Source: Kordiimonas sp. (GTDB taxonomy: Bacteria > Pseudomonadota > Alphaproteobacteria > Sphingomonadales > Emcibacteraceae). From it: 64,000 nt of DNA. The DNA is taken from the NCBI GenBank assembly GCA_002700365.1, contig PADB01000012.1, positions 186,001 to 250,000 of the forward strand. The letters run 5' to 3'. The notes under the pieces were generated by a model. It saw only the letters and a list, made by a program, of their open reading frames with translations. It was not told where the DNA came from and did no database searches. Shown here piece after piece: positions 43,317 to 52,043 of this stretch; position 1 is the stretch's first letter, and each line of letters begins with the position of its first letter. A program made the translations under genes and the position numbers.

Positions 43317-44154
43317 TGAATACGCTCTTAACGGCCTGGAGTGTCTCATCAATCAGTAGGTTAGACCATTCGGGCTCTTGTAAGGTCCAAAAGGCAGGTC
43401 CTTTAAGTGTTTTTGCCGTGATATTTGCGGACTTTGTTTGCCATGTGGCCAAAAGCTTGTTTGCGGCAGGGGGAATTTGATCACTATCCTCGCTGCCCAT
43501 TTCAAACCAGCGTATGTTAGCTGCGGCAGGAAGGGGAAGATCAGAAAGTTGTATCTGACTGAGTTCGGATGCCATTTGCGGGGTGAGACTGTAGCCACCA
43601 ATTTCAATGGTTTGCCCCTGATCGAGTTGCTCTTGTAGAGCTTTGGTCGTGAGAGCAGTTGTATTTGAGCCCTGCGTTAGTGCCGCGGCTGTTTTAATAC
43701 GCAAGAACTGAACGATAAAGTTTTTTCCTTTTAGGACGGGTGCCCAAAGAACAAGTCGCAATGTGTCAATATGATTGGGCTGTATATTTGGGTGACGAAG
43801 GAGACCGGGCAAGAGTAATGCTCCTGTTCGTAGGCTCCAGAAGCATATTTCCGCATCGCTTTTTTGCTGTAACCAGGAAAGGGCGGATTGTAAATCACCG
43901 TGCCAAATATGGGGGTTGGCTTCGGCATAGGTGCCCTGACTATCTCCGGTGCCATAAAGGTCAGGAACCAGCACAGCATAGCCTTGCTGTGCCAACCATC
44001 GGGCCTGACGGGAAATCATATGACGGGAGCGGTTAAGTTCTTCCGCAAAAGGGGGTATAAATAGAATATTCCCTTGGCATTTTGTATCAGGGGGAGGGGG
44101 ATAATAGATACAGAATATTTTGCCGGCGACTGATGGAAGGAAGAACGGGTGCAA
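43306..44154 (-). CDS. Hydrolase 2, exosortase A system-associated (no nucleophile seen)
   Basis: A 282-residue alpha/beta-hydrolase-fold protein of the XrtA-locus hydrolase 2 family, with PPFAEELNRSRHM and DLYGTGDSQG near the N-terminus. Where the nucleophile elbow G-x-S-x-G should be, the sequence is WSLRTG, so Arg109 occupies the nucleophile position. It is probably not a standard hydrolase; it may be a binding partner of hydrolase 1, with which it overlaps by 11 bases. It ends the order ACP, hydrolase 2, hydrolase 1 on the minus strand, with 18 bases between ACP and this gene. Other family members by memory carry a similar GLR elbow. Confidence 0.83.
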   Translation of the reverse strand: MHPFFLPSVAGKIFCIYYPPPPDTKCQGNILFIPPFAEELNRSRHMISRQARWLAQQGYAVLVPDLYGTGDSQGTYAEANPHIWHGDLQSALSWLQQKSDAEICFWSLRTGALLLPGLLRHPNIQPNHIDTLRLVLWAPVLKGKNFIVQFLRIKTAAALTQGSNTTALTTKALQEQLDQGQTIEIGGYSLTPQMASELSQIQLSDLPLPAAANIRWFEMGSEDSDQIPPAANKLLATWQTKSANITAKTLKGPAFWTLQEPEWSNLLIDETLQAVKSVFNDT

Positions 44155-44172
44155 GACATTCGCCCTTTTGTT

Positions 44173-44424
44173 TTAGGCCACCAGTTTCTCATCAACGAAT
44201 AAACAGAGAGAGCCAAAGGTTTCAAAGGTTTCCGCGCTGATATCATCATCTTCAATAATGATATCAAAATATTCCTCTATTGAGGTAATGAGCATCGCAA
44301 CGGCCATTGAATCCAATTCGGGAATGTTGCCTAACAATGCTGTATCTGTGGCAATATCATTTGCCTTATCACCAATCTGCAATGTATCGCGCAGAATTTT
44401 TCTAACGTCTTCAATAACAGCCAT
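44173..44424 (-). CDS. Acyl carrier protein, exosortase A locus
   Basis: An 83-residue discrete carrier protein. The phosphopantetheine attachment site is Ser39 in PELDSMAV, and the acidic helix following (about 55-67) is typical. It is not AcpP of fatty acid synthesis, which would sit with fab genes. Being in an XrtA locus next to two alpha/beta-hydrolase-fold proteins and divergent from an AMP-forming ligase, it most likely carries a carboxylic acid or amino acid made active by that ligase. It is first in the minus-strand operon with hydrolases 2 and 1. Confidence 0.92.
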   Translation of the reverse strand: MAVIEDVRKILRDTLQIGDKANDIATDTALLGNIPELDSMAVAMLITSIEEYFDIIIEDDDISAETFETFGSLCLFVDEKLVA

Positions 44425-44577
44425 TCGACATAGCCTTTATTCTTTTACTTTTAGTGTTCTAAACTCATATGCTTTTGTACGAGCGCGGCACTTATACTAC
44501 AAGAAATCTTTTTAAGAAAGCATGAAGACGCGCAAATATATGCCGTCTAATGGTTATGCAATGAGTTGAAAATATTC

Positions 44578-44592
44578 CCCCAACTGTTGGGG
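44578..44592. promoter_or_regulatory. 15-bp dyad in the ACP/ligase divergent promoter region
   Basis: CCCCAAC-T-GTTGGGG at 44578-44592 is a perfect palindrome around a central T, midway in the 290-base intergenic gap between the minus-strand ACP unit and the plus-strand ligase unit. It looks like an operator for a regulator of both. The rest of the gap is AT-rich with no other clear feature. Confidence 0.5.
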
Positions 44593-44714
44593 AGATGGTT
44601 TGTTTATTGTTATTTCCAGATGCAAAACGTGTTTCATTCACAATTTTATAACTAATGATTTATATTGTGATGTGAAAACAACAGCATATTCATAGCGGTA
44701 TTGTATAAACGATT

Positions 44715-46301
44715 ATGACCATATTATTACCTGACCTTATAAAACAGCATGCTTTAGGGCGGCCTGATGCCGATGCGTTGTGCTTTAAGACGCAAACATT
44801 AAGCTATGCTGATTTGTGGCAGCAAATTACTGCATTTCAGCAAGGGATGTTGGCCGCAGATTTAAAACGCCACGACCGTGTTGCGATTTATCTGCCTAAA
44901 CAAATTGAAACGGTCACGGCAATGTTCGGTACTTCGGCCGCAGGGGGTGTCTTTGTTCCTGTTAACCCCGGCCTGAAAGCGCGTCAGGTCAGTTATATAA
45001 TGCAAAACTGCAATGTGCGCATATTAATCACAAGTGCGGACCGCTTAAAGGTGATGCAGGAATTTCTACATGAATGTGATGACTTGCGTCGTATTGTTAT
45101 TGTCGGGAAAATGCCAGAGGACATAGACACGCACGGCGTTGATGTCGAAAGCTGGGATGATTTTGTCATTTCTGAGCCCGATCATCAAAGAGCTGCACAT
45201 CCTGTTATTGATGCGGATATGACGGCAATACTCTATACATCGGGTAGTACCGGTATGCCAAAAGGCGTGGTGTTATCACATAGAAACATGGTTGCGGGGG
45301 CGCAAAGCGTTGCGACTTATCTAAATAATTGCCCGGAAGACGTCATTTTAAGCGTGCTGCCGCTGAGTTTTGATGCTGGTCTTAGCCAGCTAACAACCGC
45401 TTTTTACGCTGGGGCGAAAGTGGTTTTGATGAATTATTTACTGCCGCGTGATGTGATCCGTGCCGTGGCGAAAAATAAAGTGACTGGCCTGACTTTAGTG
45501 CCTCCTTTATGGGTGCAATTAGCAGAACTGGAATGGCAGGAGGAGGCTGTTTCATCCCTACGTTACATTGCGACAACAGGAGGACGGATGCCAATACCTG
45601 TGACGGAAAAGCTGTCGTCTGTACTTTCTCATTCGGATATATATTTGATGTATGGACTGACGGAAGCTTTCCGGTCGACATATCTTCCGCCTGAAGAGGT
45701 CAAAAGGCGCCCGGATTCCATAGGGCGGGCCATTCCAAATGCGGAAATTCTTGTTGTGCGTGAAGATGGCACATTATGTGGACCAGGAGAGCCGGGGGAA
45801 CTTGTGCATCGCGGGGCTCTTGTTTCCTTAGGTTATTGGAATGATATGGAACGGACAAAGGAGCGTTTTCGCCCCGCGCCCGGGCAGGTATCAGGCCTGC
45901 CAAACCCAGAGCTTGCGGTTTGGTCCGGTGACACAGTAAAAATGGATGATGAAGGATATCTTTATTTTGTTGGCCGGCGTGATGAGATGATTAAAACATC
46001 CGGCTTTCGTGTCAGCCCAACGGAACTCGAAGAGATTATTTATGCCAGCGGCCTCGTCGGTGAGGTGGCGGCTATTGGCGTAGAGGATATGCAGTTAGGT
46101 CAGGCCATTTATATTGTGGTGACGGCAAAGGACGGACATGATTTTGAGGAAGAGACACTGATCGCATTTTGCCGACAGGAAATGCCTACTTATATGGTGC
46201 CAAAACGTGTCATTTTGTGGGATGCTCTGCCCCGAAATCCAAATGGAAAAGTAGATCGCAAAAAAATAGCCGCCGATATTACGATAACAAATGACGCTTA
46301 G
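44715..46301 (+). CDS. Acyl-CoA ligase (AMP-forming), exosortase A system-associated
   Basis: A 528-residue ANL-superfamily enzyme that activates a carboxylate with ATP to an acyl-adenylate and passes it to a thiol. The P-loop YTSGSTGMPKG is near 174-184, the A5 motif YGLTEAFRST near 315, A7 WSGDTVKMDDEGY near 405, hinge KTSGFRVSPTELE near 435, and the catalytic Lys K512 in NPNGKVDRKK. It belongs to the XrtA-locus ligase family. The likely thiol acceptor is the neighbouring ACP rather than CoA. It starts the plus-strand operon followed by the decarboxylase and the Asn-synthetase-like gene. No good Shine-Dalgarno precedes ATG. Confidence 0.92.
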   Translation: MTILLPDLIKQHALGRPDADALCFKTQTLSYADLWQQITAFQQGMLAADLKRHDRVAIYLPKQIETVTAMFGTSAAGGVFVPVNPGLKARQVSYIMQNCNVRILITSADRLKVMQEFLHECDDLRRIVIVGKMPEDIDTHGVDVESWDDFVISEPDHQRAAHPVIDADMTAILYTSGSTGMPKGVVLSHRNMVAGAQSVATYLNNCPEDVILSVLPLSFDAGLSQLTTAFYAGAKVVLMNYLLPRDVIRAVAKNKVTGLTLVPPLWVQLAELEWQEEAVSSLRYIATTGGRMPIPVTEKLSSVLSHSDIYLMYGLTEAFRSTYLPPEEVKRRPDSIGRAIPNAEILVVREDGTLCGPGEPGELVHRGALVSLGYWNDMERTKERFRPAPGQVSGLPNPELAVWSGDTVKMDDEGYLYFVGRRDEMIKTSGFRVSPTELEEIIYASGLVGEVAAIGVEDMQLGQAIYIVVTAKDGHDFEEETLIAFCRQEMPTYMVPKRVILWDALPRNPNGKVDRKKIAADITITNDA

Positions 46302-46326
46302 CCGCGATGAATAAGGCAATCTCTAC

Positions 46327-47562
46327 ATGACAAAATCAAAACCAGTACATGCACCGATTGAGGGTTTTCCCGTAGAAGAGGGGGAGATAACTGTGGGCGG
46401 TATGCCCGTCAGCCGCTTGGCCCGTCGGGTGGGGTCAACGCCTTTTTTTGCTTATAGTCGTGATTTAATCACGCAACGTATTGCAAAGATGCGACGGGAG
46501 CTGCCGGACGGATTGCATATACATTATGCGATGAAAGCAAATCCGATGCCTGCCGTGGTGCAACACATAGCACCTCAGGTGGATGGATTGGATGTTGCTT
46601 CTGTCGGTGAGATGCAGGTCGCGTTGAATGCCGGTATGGCACCCGAATTAATCAGCTTTGCAGGCCCAGGAAAAACAAATGAGGAATTATCCGCAGCAAT
46701 TGCCGCCGGTGTGGTGATTAATATGGAATCCGCGGGTGAGATGCGGCGTATTGCGGCAGAAGCAAAAGTGCAAGGTTTGTGTCCAAAGGTTGCCGTTCGG
46801 GTCAACCCGGATTTTGAACTGAAGTCATCCGGTATGAAAATGGGGGGTGGCCCCAAACAATTCGGCATAGATGCGGAACAAATGCCTGAAGTACTGGCAG
46901 AATTAGCTAATTTAGAGCTGGATTTCGTAGGCTTTCATATTTTTAGCGGGTCACAAAACCTTAAGATTGAAGCCCTTCGTGAAGCACAGGAAAAAACAAT
47001 TGATCTTGCTTTGCGTCTAAGTGATCTGGCGCCAAAAGAGCCAAAGTTTGTGAATATTGGTGGCGGCTTAGGCATACCGTACTTCCCGGGTGATGTACCA
47101 TTGGACCTTCCTGCTGTGGGGGCGGGACTGGCGGAAATACTTCCTAAAATAAATAAAGAACTTCCCAATACCGATATCGTGATTGAGCTGGGACGGTATT
47201 TTGTTGGTGAAGCCGGAGTGTATGTGGCAAAAGTTGTAGACCGTAAGGTTTCCCGTGGGCAAGTCTTTCTTGTGACCGACGGAGGCTTGCACCATCAATT
47301 GGCGGCTTCGGGGAACTTTGGGCAAATCATTCGTAAAAATTATCCGGTCGCGATCGGTAATAAAATGTCAGCACCTCAAGAGGAGGTAGCAGATATTGTA
47401 GGCTGTCTATGTACACCTCTGGACCGATTGGGGGACAAAATGGAATTACCCAAGGCAGATGTTGGTGATTTGGTAGTTGTTTTTCAATCCGGTGCTTACG
47501 GCTTGTCAGCTAGCCCAACAGCATTTTTGGGACACCCTGTCCCCGCCGAAGTTCTCGTATAG
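46327..47562 (+). CDS. PLP-dependent decarboxylase, exosortase A system-associated
   Basis: A 411-residue alanine-racemase-fold decarboxylase of the DAP/ornithine decarboxylase class. The PLP lysine is K70 in HYAMKANP; other visible sites are HIFSGSQNLK, GGGLGIPYF, ELGRYFVGEAG, DIVGCLCTPLDRLG holding the active-site Cys, and a Tyr in FQSGAYG. It removes a carboxyl group from an amino acid; the substrate is not known for this XrtA-locus family. It starts 25 bases after the ligase stop and ends 18 bases before the Asn-synthetase-like gene, so all three are one operon. Confidence 0.92.
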   Translation: MTKSKPVHAPIEGFPVEEGEITVGGMPVSRLARRVGSTPFFAYSRDLITQRIAKMRRELPDGLHIHYAMKANPMPAVVQHIAPQVDGLDVASVGEMQVALNAGMAPELISFAGPGKTNEELSAAIAAGVVINMESAGEMRRIAAEAKVQGLCPKVAVRVNPDFELKSSGMKMGGGPKQFGIDAEQMPEVLAELANLELDFVGFHIFSGSQNLKIEALREAQEKTIDLALRLSDLAPKEPKFVNIGGGLGIPYFPGDVPLDLPAVGAGLAEILPKINKELPNTDIVIELGRYFVGEAGVYVAKVVDRKVSRGQVFLVTDGGLHHQLAASGNFGQIIRKNYPVAIGNKMSAPQEEVADIVGCLCTPLDRLGDKMELPKADVGDLVVVFQSGAYGLSASPTAFLGHPVPAEVLV

Positions 47563-47580
47563 TAGGGGTGGGAAGAGTAT

Positions 47581-49470
47581 ATGACAGGTATTTGCGGGTG
47601 GTGTGGCCCTTTATCCAGCCAAGAATATAATGCTGAGACGGTGATTGAGGGAATGTCATCACGGCTTATTCGTGGTGAACATGATCGCGAGATGGCCGCG
47701 CATATCAAGAGACATGCAGAAATGTCTTTGGGACTTGCTGTATTGCCTGCAACAACAGAGAATGGCCTGGCAAACAAAGACAGTTATTTCGCGGTATTGC
47801 ACGGGCTATGTCGTTGGGAAGATGATGCACTTTCACAGTTATCGAGACGTGAAAATGATGCTGCAGCCCTGATTGAAGGCTATCGTCGGTATGGCAAAGA
47901 CGTATTAAAGAAAATAAAAGGACCGTTTTCTTTAGCGTTAATTGATGCGCAGGCACAGGAAGCCCTGATTGCTATTGACCGAATGGCTATCCAGACACTT
48001 TCTTACGGTATAGGCAAAGGCGGCCAGTTTGTATTTGGCACAGTGACAGATAGCGTAAAGTCATTTCCCGAAATGACTTCTACCTTATCGGCGCAGGCAA
48101 TTTACAATTATTTATCTAACTACGTTGTGCCCGCCCCGACGGCTATTTTTGATGAGCAACAAAAATTGATGCCGGGGCAATATGTGCATTTTAACCGTGG
48201 TCGCGTGGATCTGGGGTATTACTGGCAGATGCCGTATACGTCGGCCCGTCATGGCGACAGTGATAGTTGGGTCATACGTCTTAAAGAGGTTATGGACGCC
48301 AGCTTTAAAACCAGCATTGACGGCGTACAAGTTGATAATCTCGGGTCGTTTCTAAGTGGTGGCCTAGATAGCAGCACAGTATCCGGTTTGATGAAAAAAC
48401 ATGCTGGTGGGGGGAAGACCTTTACTATTGGTTTTGATGAGCCACGTTATGATGAAAGTGCATATGCGCGCTTAGCCGCAGAGCATTTTGGCACAGAACA
48501 TTATGAATATTTTGTGCAGCCGGAAGATGTGTTGTGGGCGGCGCCTAAAATTGCTGAAGTATATGATGAGCCATACGGCAATACGTCTGCGGTACCGGCG
48601 TTGTTTTGTGCAAAAATGGCAAGAGAGCATGGCGTTGACGTGATGCTAGCCGGTGATGGAGGGGATGAAATCTTCGCCGGGAACGAGCGTTATGTCATGA
48701 TGAAACGGATCGAGCGTTACGGGCTTATCCCCAAGTCAGTCCGTAAATATGCGCTGGAGCCTCTGCTGCATATGCCAGGTGTTAATAAACTTCCCGTTGC
48801 TCATCAGGCTTATAAATTGATGAAGCGTTATCATATTCCGATGCCGGAACGTATTTATTCCTACGAATATACAGCCAATGCGACAGCATATGGAATGTTC
48901 CCGGCCGAAGTGGTGGACAATATAGATGTGACCTTACCGCGTACCTTGTCCCATGAGGTCTATGGGCGGGCAGATGCGCAGAGCATGGTGCAAAAAATGA
49001 TGTTTCTGGATTTGCAGAATGCCTTGGCGGATAATGATCTGCGTAAAGTCAACCGGATGTGCCAAATCGCGGGTGTTGAAGTGCGTTACCCTATGCTGGA
49101 AGAGCAGCTAGTGGACTTTTCTGCGACAGTACCCAGCGAAATTATGCTCCCCGGGTTGAAGCTGCGGCATTTTTTCAAGCAGGCTACGGCTGATTTCTTA
49201 CCTCAAGAAATTATCACAAAGGAAAAGCATGGTTTTGGATTGCCGTTTGCAGAATGGGTCATTCAGGACAAAGCACTTCATGAAATGGTCATGGATCATC
49301 TTAATATGATGCTGCAAAGGAATATTTTGCGCCCTGAATTCATTCAGGCCGTTCAGGAATCATGTCGAGATGATAATGACACGGGATTGCGATCTATGGG
49401 ATGGGACTTGGCCATGTTAGAGATGTGGATGCAGCTTCACTATGATGAAGGGACAGGGGATAAAGCATAA
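47581..49470 (+). CDS. Asparagine-synthetase-like protein with Thr in place of the glutaminase Cys
   Basis: A 629-residue two-domain protein. Residues about 1-210 form the Ntn glutamine amidotransferase fold and about 230-600 the ATP-pyrophosphatase synthetase domain with the P-loop SFLSGGLDSSTVSG and GDGGDEIFAGNERY. In true AsnB, residue 2 is Cys (MCGI); here the protein starts M-T-G-I-C-G, and no upstream start restores it, so glutamine hydrolysis is probably lost. Synthetases of this kind, such as beta-lactam synthetase, make amide bonds from an amine in the substrate. A GGAAGAG ribosome site precedes ATG. It ends the ligase-decarboxylase operon. Compare the intact paralogue at 59073. Confidence 0.88.
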   Translation: MTGICGWCGPLSSQEYNAETVIEGMSSRLIRGEHDREMAAHIKRHAEMSLGLAVLPATTENGLANKDSYFAVLHGLCRWEDDALSQLSRRENDAAALIEGYRRYGKDVLKKIKGPFSLALIDAQAQEALIAIDRMAIQTLSYGIGKGGQFVFGTVTDSVKSFPEMTSTLSAQAIYNYLSNYVVPAPTAIFDEQQKLMPGQYVHFNRGRVDLGYYWQMPYTSARHGDSDSWVIRLKEVMDASFKTSIDGVQVDNLGSFLSGGLDSSTVSGLMKKHAGGGKTFTIGFDEPRYDESAYARLAAEHFGTEHYEYFVQPEDVLWAAPKIAEVYDEPYGNTSAVPALFCAKMAREHGVDVMLAGDGGDEIFAGNERYVMMKRIERYGLIPKSVRKYALEPLLHMPGVNKLPVAHQAYKLMKRYHIPMPERIYSYEYTANATAYGMFPAEVVDNIDVTLPRTLSHEVYGRADAQSMVQKMMFLDLQNALADNDLRKVNRMCQIAGVEVRYPMLEEQLVDFSATVPSEIMLPGLKLRHFFKQATADFLPQEIITKEKHGFGLPFAEWVIQDKALHEMVMDHLNMMLQRNILRPEFIQAVQESCRDDNDTGLRSMGWDLAMLEMWMQLHYDEGTGDKA

Positions 49471-49668
49471 TAAATTATGTGATTCGTAATATTATTTTGT
49501 TTTTGGTATTCTTTCTCACCGTAATCGTCAAATAAGGTTAATTTTAAACGTTTATTCCTTGTGCGTTTTTGTAATAATTTAACGTTTCGTGTGTATAGTA
49601 ATTCAGTATTGCCCGCCAAATGTCCACAAAACTACGGCAGGCGCGAACTTACCTAAGGGGACTTAACA

Positions 49669-50322
49669 GTGAAAACACTGACAGAGAAAACAAAAGGTGG
49701 CATTTTAAATCTGGCTAAACTGGCTGGTGTATTAATGCTGACTGTATTGGCTGGTTGTACTGGTAACGATAATAGTTTGCCATCGGCACAGTTTGTGCCA
49801 ATTGAAGAAGGGCCGGGACCAAACTATGTTATCGGACCATTGGATAATATTCAGATATTTGTCTGGCGGAATCCGGAGTTGAGCACATCGGTAACAGTAC
49901 GCCCTGACGGTCGTTTTTCGGTTCCGTTGATTGACGATATGGTGGCGACTGGTCGTACACCAACACAATTGGCTCGTGATATCGAAGAAAAATTATCACA
50001 GTATATTCAAAGCCCGATTGTGACGGTTATTGTTGCCGGGTTCCAGGGGCCATATGCCCAGCAAGTACGTGTGGTTGGGTCAGCGACACGCCCGCAAGCC
50101 ATTGCTTATCGCGCGAATATGACATTGTTGGATGTGATGATTGCTGTTGGCGGCACAACAGAGTTTGCGGCGGGCAACCGTGCAACACTTGCCCGTGTTA
50201 TTGATGGATCTCAAAAAGAATATGGCTTGAAGATTGATAATCTTTTGAAAGATGGCGATGTGAAGGCCAATGTGAAAATCATGCCAGGGGACGTTATTAT
50301 TATCCCTGAGAGCTTCTTCTAA
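49669..50322 (+). CDS. XrtA system polysaccharide export lipoprotein (Wza/BexD-like)
   Basis: A 217-residue lipoprotein that forms the outer-membrane exit for the polysaccharide. The N-terminus is a lipoprotein signal with lipobox LAGC (Cys at about residue 29). The mature part has the poly-export domain (GPLDNIQIFVWRNPELSTSVTVR) and an SLBB domain (VRVVGSATRPQAIAY). Start is GTG with AGGGGA about 7 bases upstream. It begins the main XrtA operon. The 198-base gap before it is AT-rich and should hold the promoter, but no confident element is seen. Confidence 0.92.
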   Translation: MKTLTEKTKGGILNLAKLAGVLMLTVLAGCTGNDNSLPSAQFVPIEEGPGPNYVIGPLDNIQIFVWRNPELSTSVTVRPDGRFSVPLIDDMVATGRTPTQLARDIEEKLSQYIQSPIVTVIVAGFQGPYAQQVRVVGSATRPQAIAYRANMTLLDVMIAVGGTTEFAAGNRATLARVIDGSQKEYGLKIDNLLKDGDVKANVKIMPGDVIIIPESFF

Positions 50323-50334
50323 ATTTAATAATGT

Positions 50335-50365
50335 TACGGGATGATCGGATGGCGGTCATCCCGTA
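50335..50365 (+). other. Strong intercistronic hairpin between export lipoprotein and Wzz-like genes
   Basis: Bases 50335-50347 pair with 50353-50365 over 13 bp (one G-U pair) with a 5-base loop. No T-run follows. In a 125-base gap in an otherwise tightly spaced operon this could be a partial terminator or an mRNA-stabilising element that raises lipoprotein over Wzz expression. Confidence 0.6.
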
Positions 50366-50447
50366 CTTCTATGACACGAAACATGTGACGATAACGGTTT
50401 TTTGCGCAGATTAGTCTGTAGCAACCCTATGCTTCAAGGATAAGTAA

Positions 50448-52028
50448 ATGAACGAGATATACCAACAAGTTATCTCAATTTTGATGGCGGTGTGGCAACG
50501 GCGGACATATGGTCTGGTCGTCAGCTGGCTTGTTTGTATTGCAGGTTGGACATTTGTTGCGCAGATACCCAATCAATATGAAGCTTCCGCACGTATTCAC
50601 GTCGATACGGAAAGTATGTTGAAGCCTTTGATGAAGGGGCTAGCCGCTGAAAATAATATTTATGGCCAAATCCGTATGATGAGGGAAACGTTAATCAGTC
50701 GACCGAATATGGAAAAGGTTATTCGTATGACTGATTTGGACCTGACCGCGGAGACGGATGAGGATATCGAAGGTCTGATTAATGCCCTTAGCCGGGATAT
50801 CCGAATTGATATGCAGGCACAAAATTTGTTTAAGGTAGCTTATGGGAATACTGATCCGCAGGTTGCAAAAAAAGTTGTGCAATCGCTGTTGAATCTTTTT
50901 GTGGAAAGTAATCTGGGAGCTAACCGCAAGGATTTGGCGGGCGCAAGACGCTTTATTGATGAGCAGGTTCGCGAATATGAAGAGCAGCTTGAATTAGCGG
51001 AACGACGCTTATCCACATTTAAGCAAAAAAATATGACCTTTATGTCAGGAACTGGTGGTTATTTTGATCGTTTACAGACAGCCCGTCGGGATAAAGAGGC
51101 CGTGGAAGCAACACTCGGGGAACGTGCCCTGCATCGTGATGAGCTAAAACGGCAGTTAAATGATTTGCCGCCTTATATTGCGACAACGTCGAACTCTGGA
51201 CCAAGTATCGGGGGAGCATCACGCCCATCCGAGCTTGCGTCACGGATATCTGTTATGGAGCGGCGCCTGGATGAGCTTTACGCTGCAGGTTATAAAGAAT
51301 TGCACCCTGATGTTAAGTCGCTAGAGGCACGCCTGAAGAGTCTGCGGGATCGTTATAATGAGGAACAATCTCTCTTTTCTCAGAGGCTAGAGGACGGGGA
51401 TATTGAGGAGCTTAAAGGGGCTGGTGGCGTATCGCCAAATCCAATTTATGACCAGGTTAAAGTGCGTCTGATTGATGCCGAAGCGGAAATCGCCAGCCTG
51501 AAAGCCCGACTAGCCTTAAAAGATAATGCCGTAAAAGAATTAGAGGCATTGGCAAAACGTATCCCTGAAGTAGAGGCAGAATTAGCCCGGCTGAACCGGG
51601 ATTATGATGTGATTAAAAATAATTACAACCAGTTTTTGCAACGCCGTGAATCAGCGCGTATCGCACAGGATCTAGAAATCAAGTCTGACAAAGTACAGTT
51701 TAGAATTATTGATCCACCAGAAACACCTAGCGCACCAAGCAGCCCTAATCGTCTTCTCTTTGTTACTGCTGTATTGTTTATGGGGGTAGGTGCTGGTGCC
51801 GCGTTCGCATTCCTGTTAAGTCAGTTACGGTCGACTTATTCTACTGTGAAAAAATTACGTGATAATTTTTCCCTTCCTGTGTTGGGCAGTATTACGGCAA
51901 TTGTTACAGAAGAAGAAAAAAAGCAATATCGTCGTCGTCTTGCTGTGTTTTCGATTTTCTTTGCAGGATTGTTTATTTCATATGGCGGTGTTATTGCCAT
52001 AGAAATGTATCATTTAGCGGCATCTTGA
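50448..52028 (+). CDS. XrtA system polysaccharide chain-length determinant (Wzz/GumC family)
   Basis: A 526-residue inner-membrane polysaccharide co-polymerase that sets chain length and bridges to the exporter. It has a membrane helix near residues 21-40, a large periplasmic Wzz domain with long coiled coils (about 170-240 and 340-420), the GNR-like VDPPETPSAPSSPNRLL block before the second helix, and TM2 at about 445-465. A third hydrophobic segment at about 495-520 ends the protein. The tyrosine kinase domain is absent because it is made by the next gene, as is usual in XrtA loci. AAGGAT precedes ATG. Confidence 0.92.
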   Translation: MNEIYQQVISILMAVWQRRTYGLVVSWLVCIAGWTFVAQIPNQYEASARIHVDTESMLKPLMKGLAAENNIYGQIRMMRETLISRPNMEKVIRMTDLDLTAETDEDIEGLINALSRDIRIDMQAQNLFKVAYGNTDPQVAKKVVQSLLNLFVESNLGANRKDLAGARRFIDEQVREYEEQLELAERRLSTFKQKNMTFMSGTGGYFDRLQTARRDKEAVEATLGERALHRDELKRQLNDLPPYIATTSNSGPSIGGASRPSELASRISVMERRLDELYAAGYKELHPDVKSLEARLKSLRDRYNEEQSLFSQRLEDGDIEELKGAGGVSPNPIYDQVKVRLIDAEAEIASLKARLALKDNAVKELEALAKRIPEVEAELARLNRDYDVIKNNYNQFLQRRESARIAQDLEIKSDKVQFRIIDPPETPSAPSSPNRLLFVTAVLFMGVGAGAAFAFLLSQLRSTYSTVKKLRDNFSLPVLGSITAIVTEEEKKQYRRRLAVFSIFFAGLFISYGGVIAIEMYHLAAS

Positions 52029-52043
52029 TAGAGAGATAATAAA

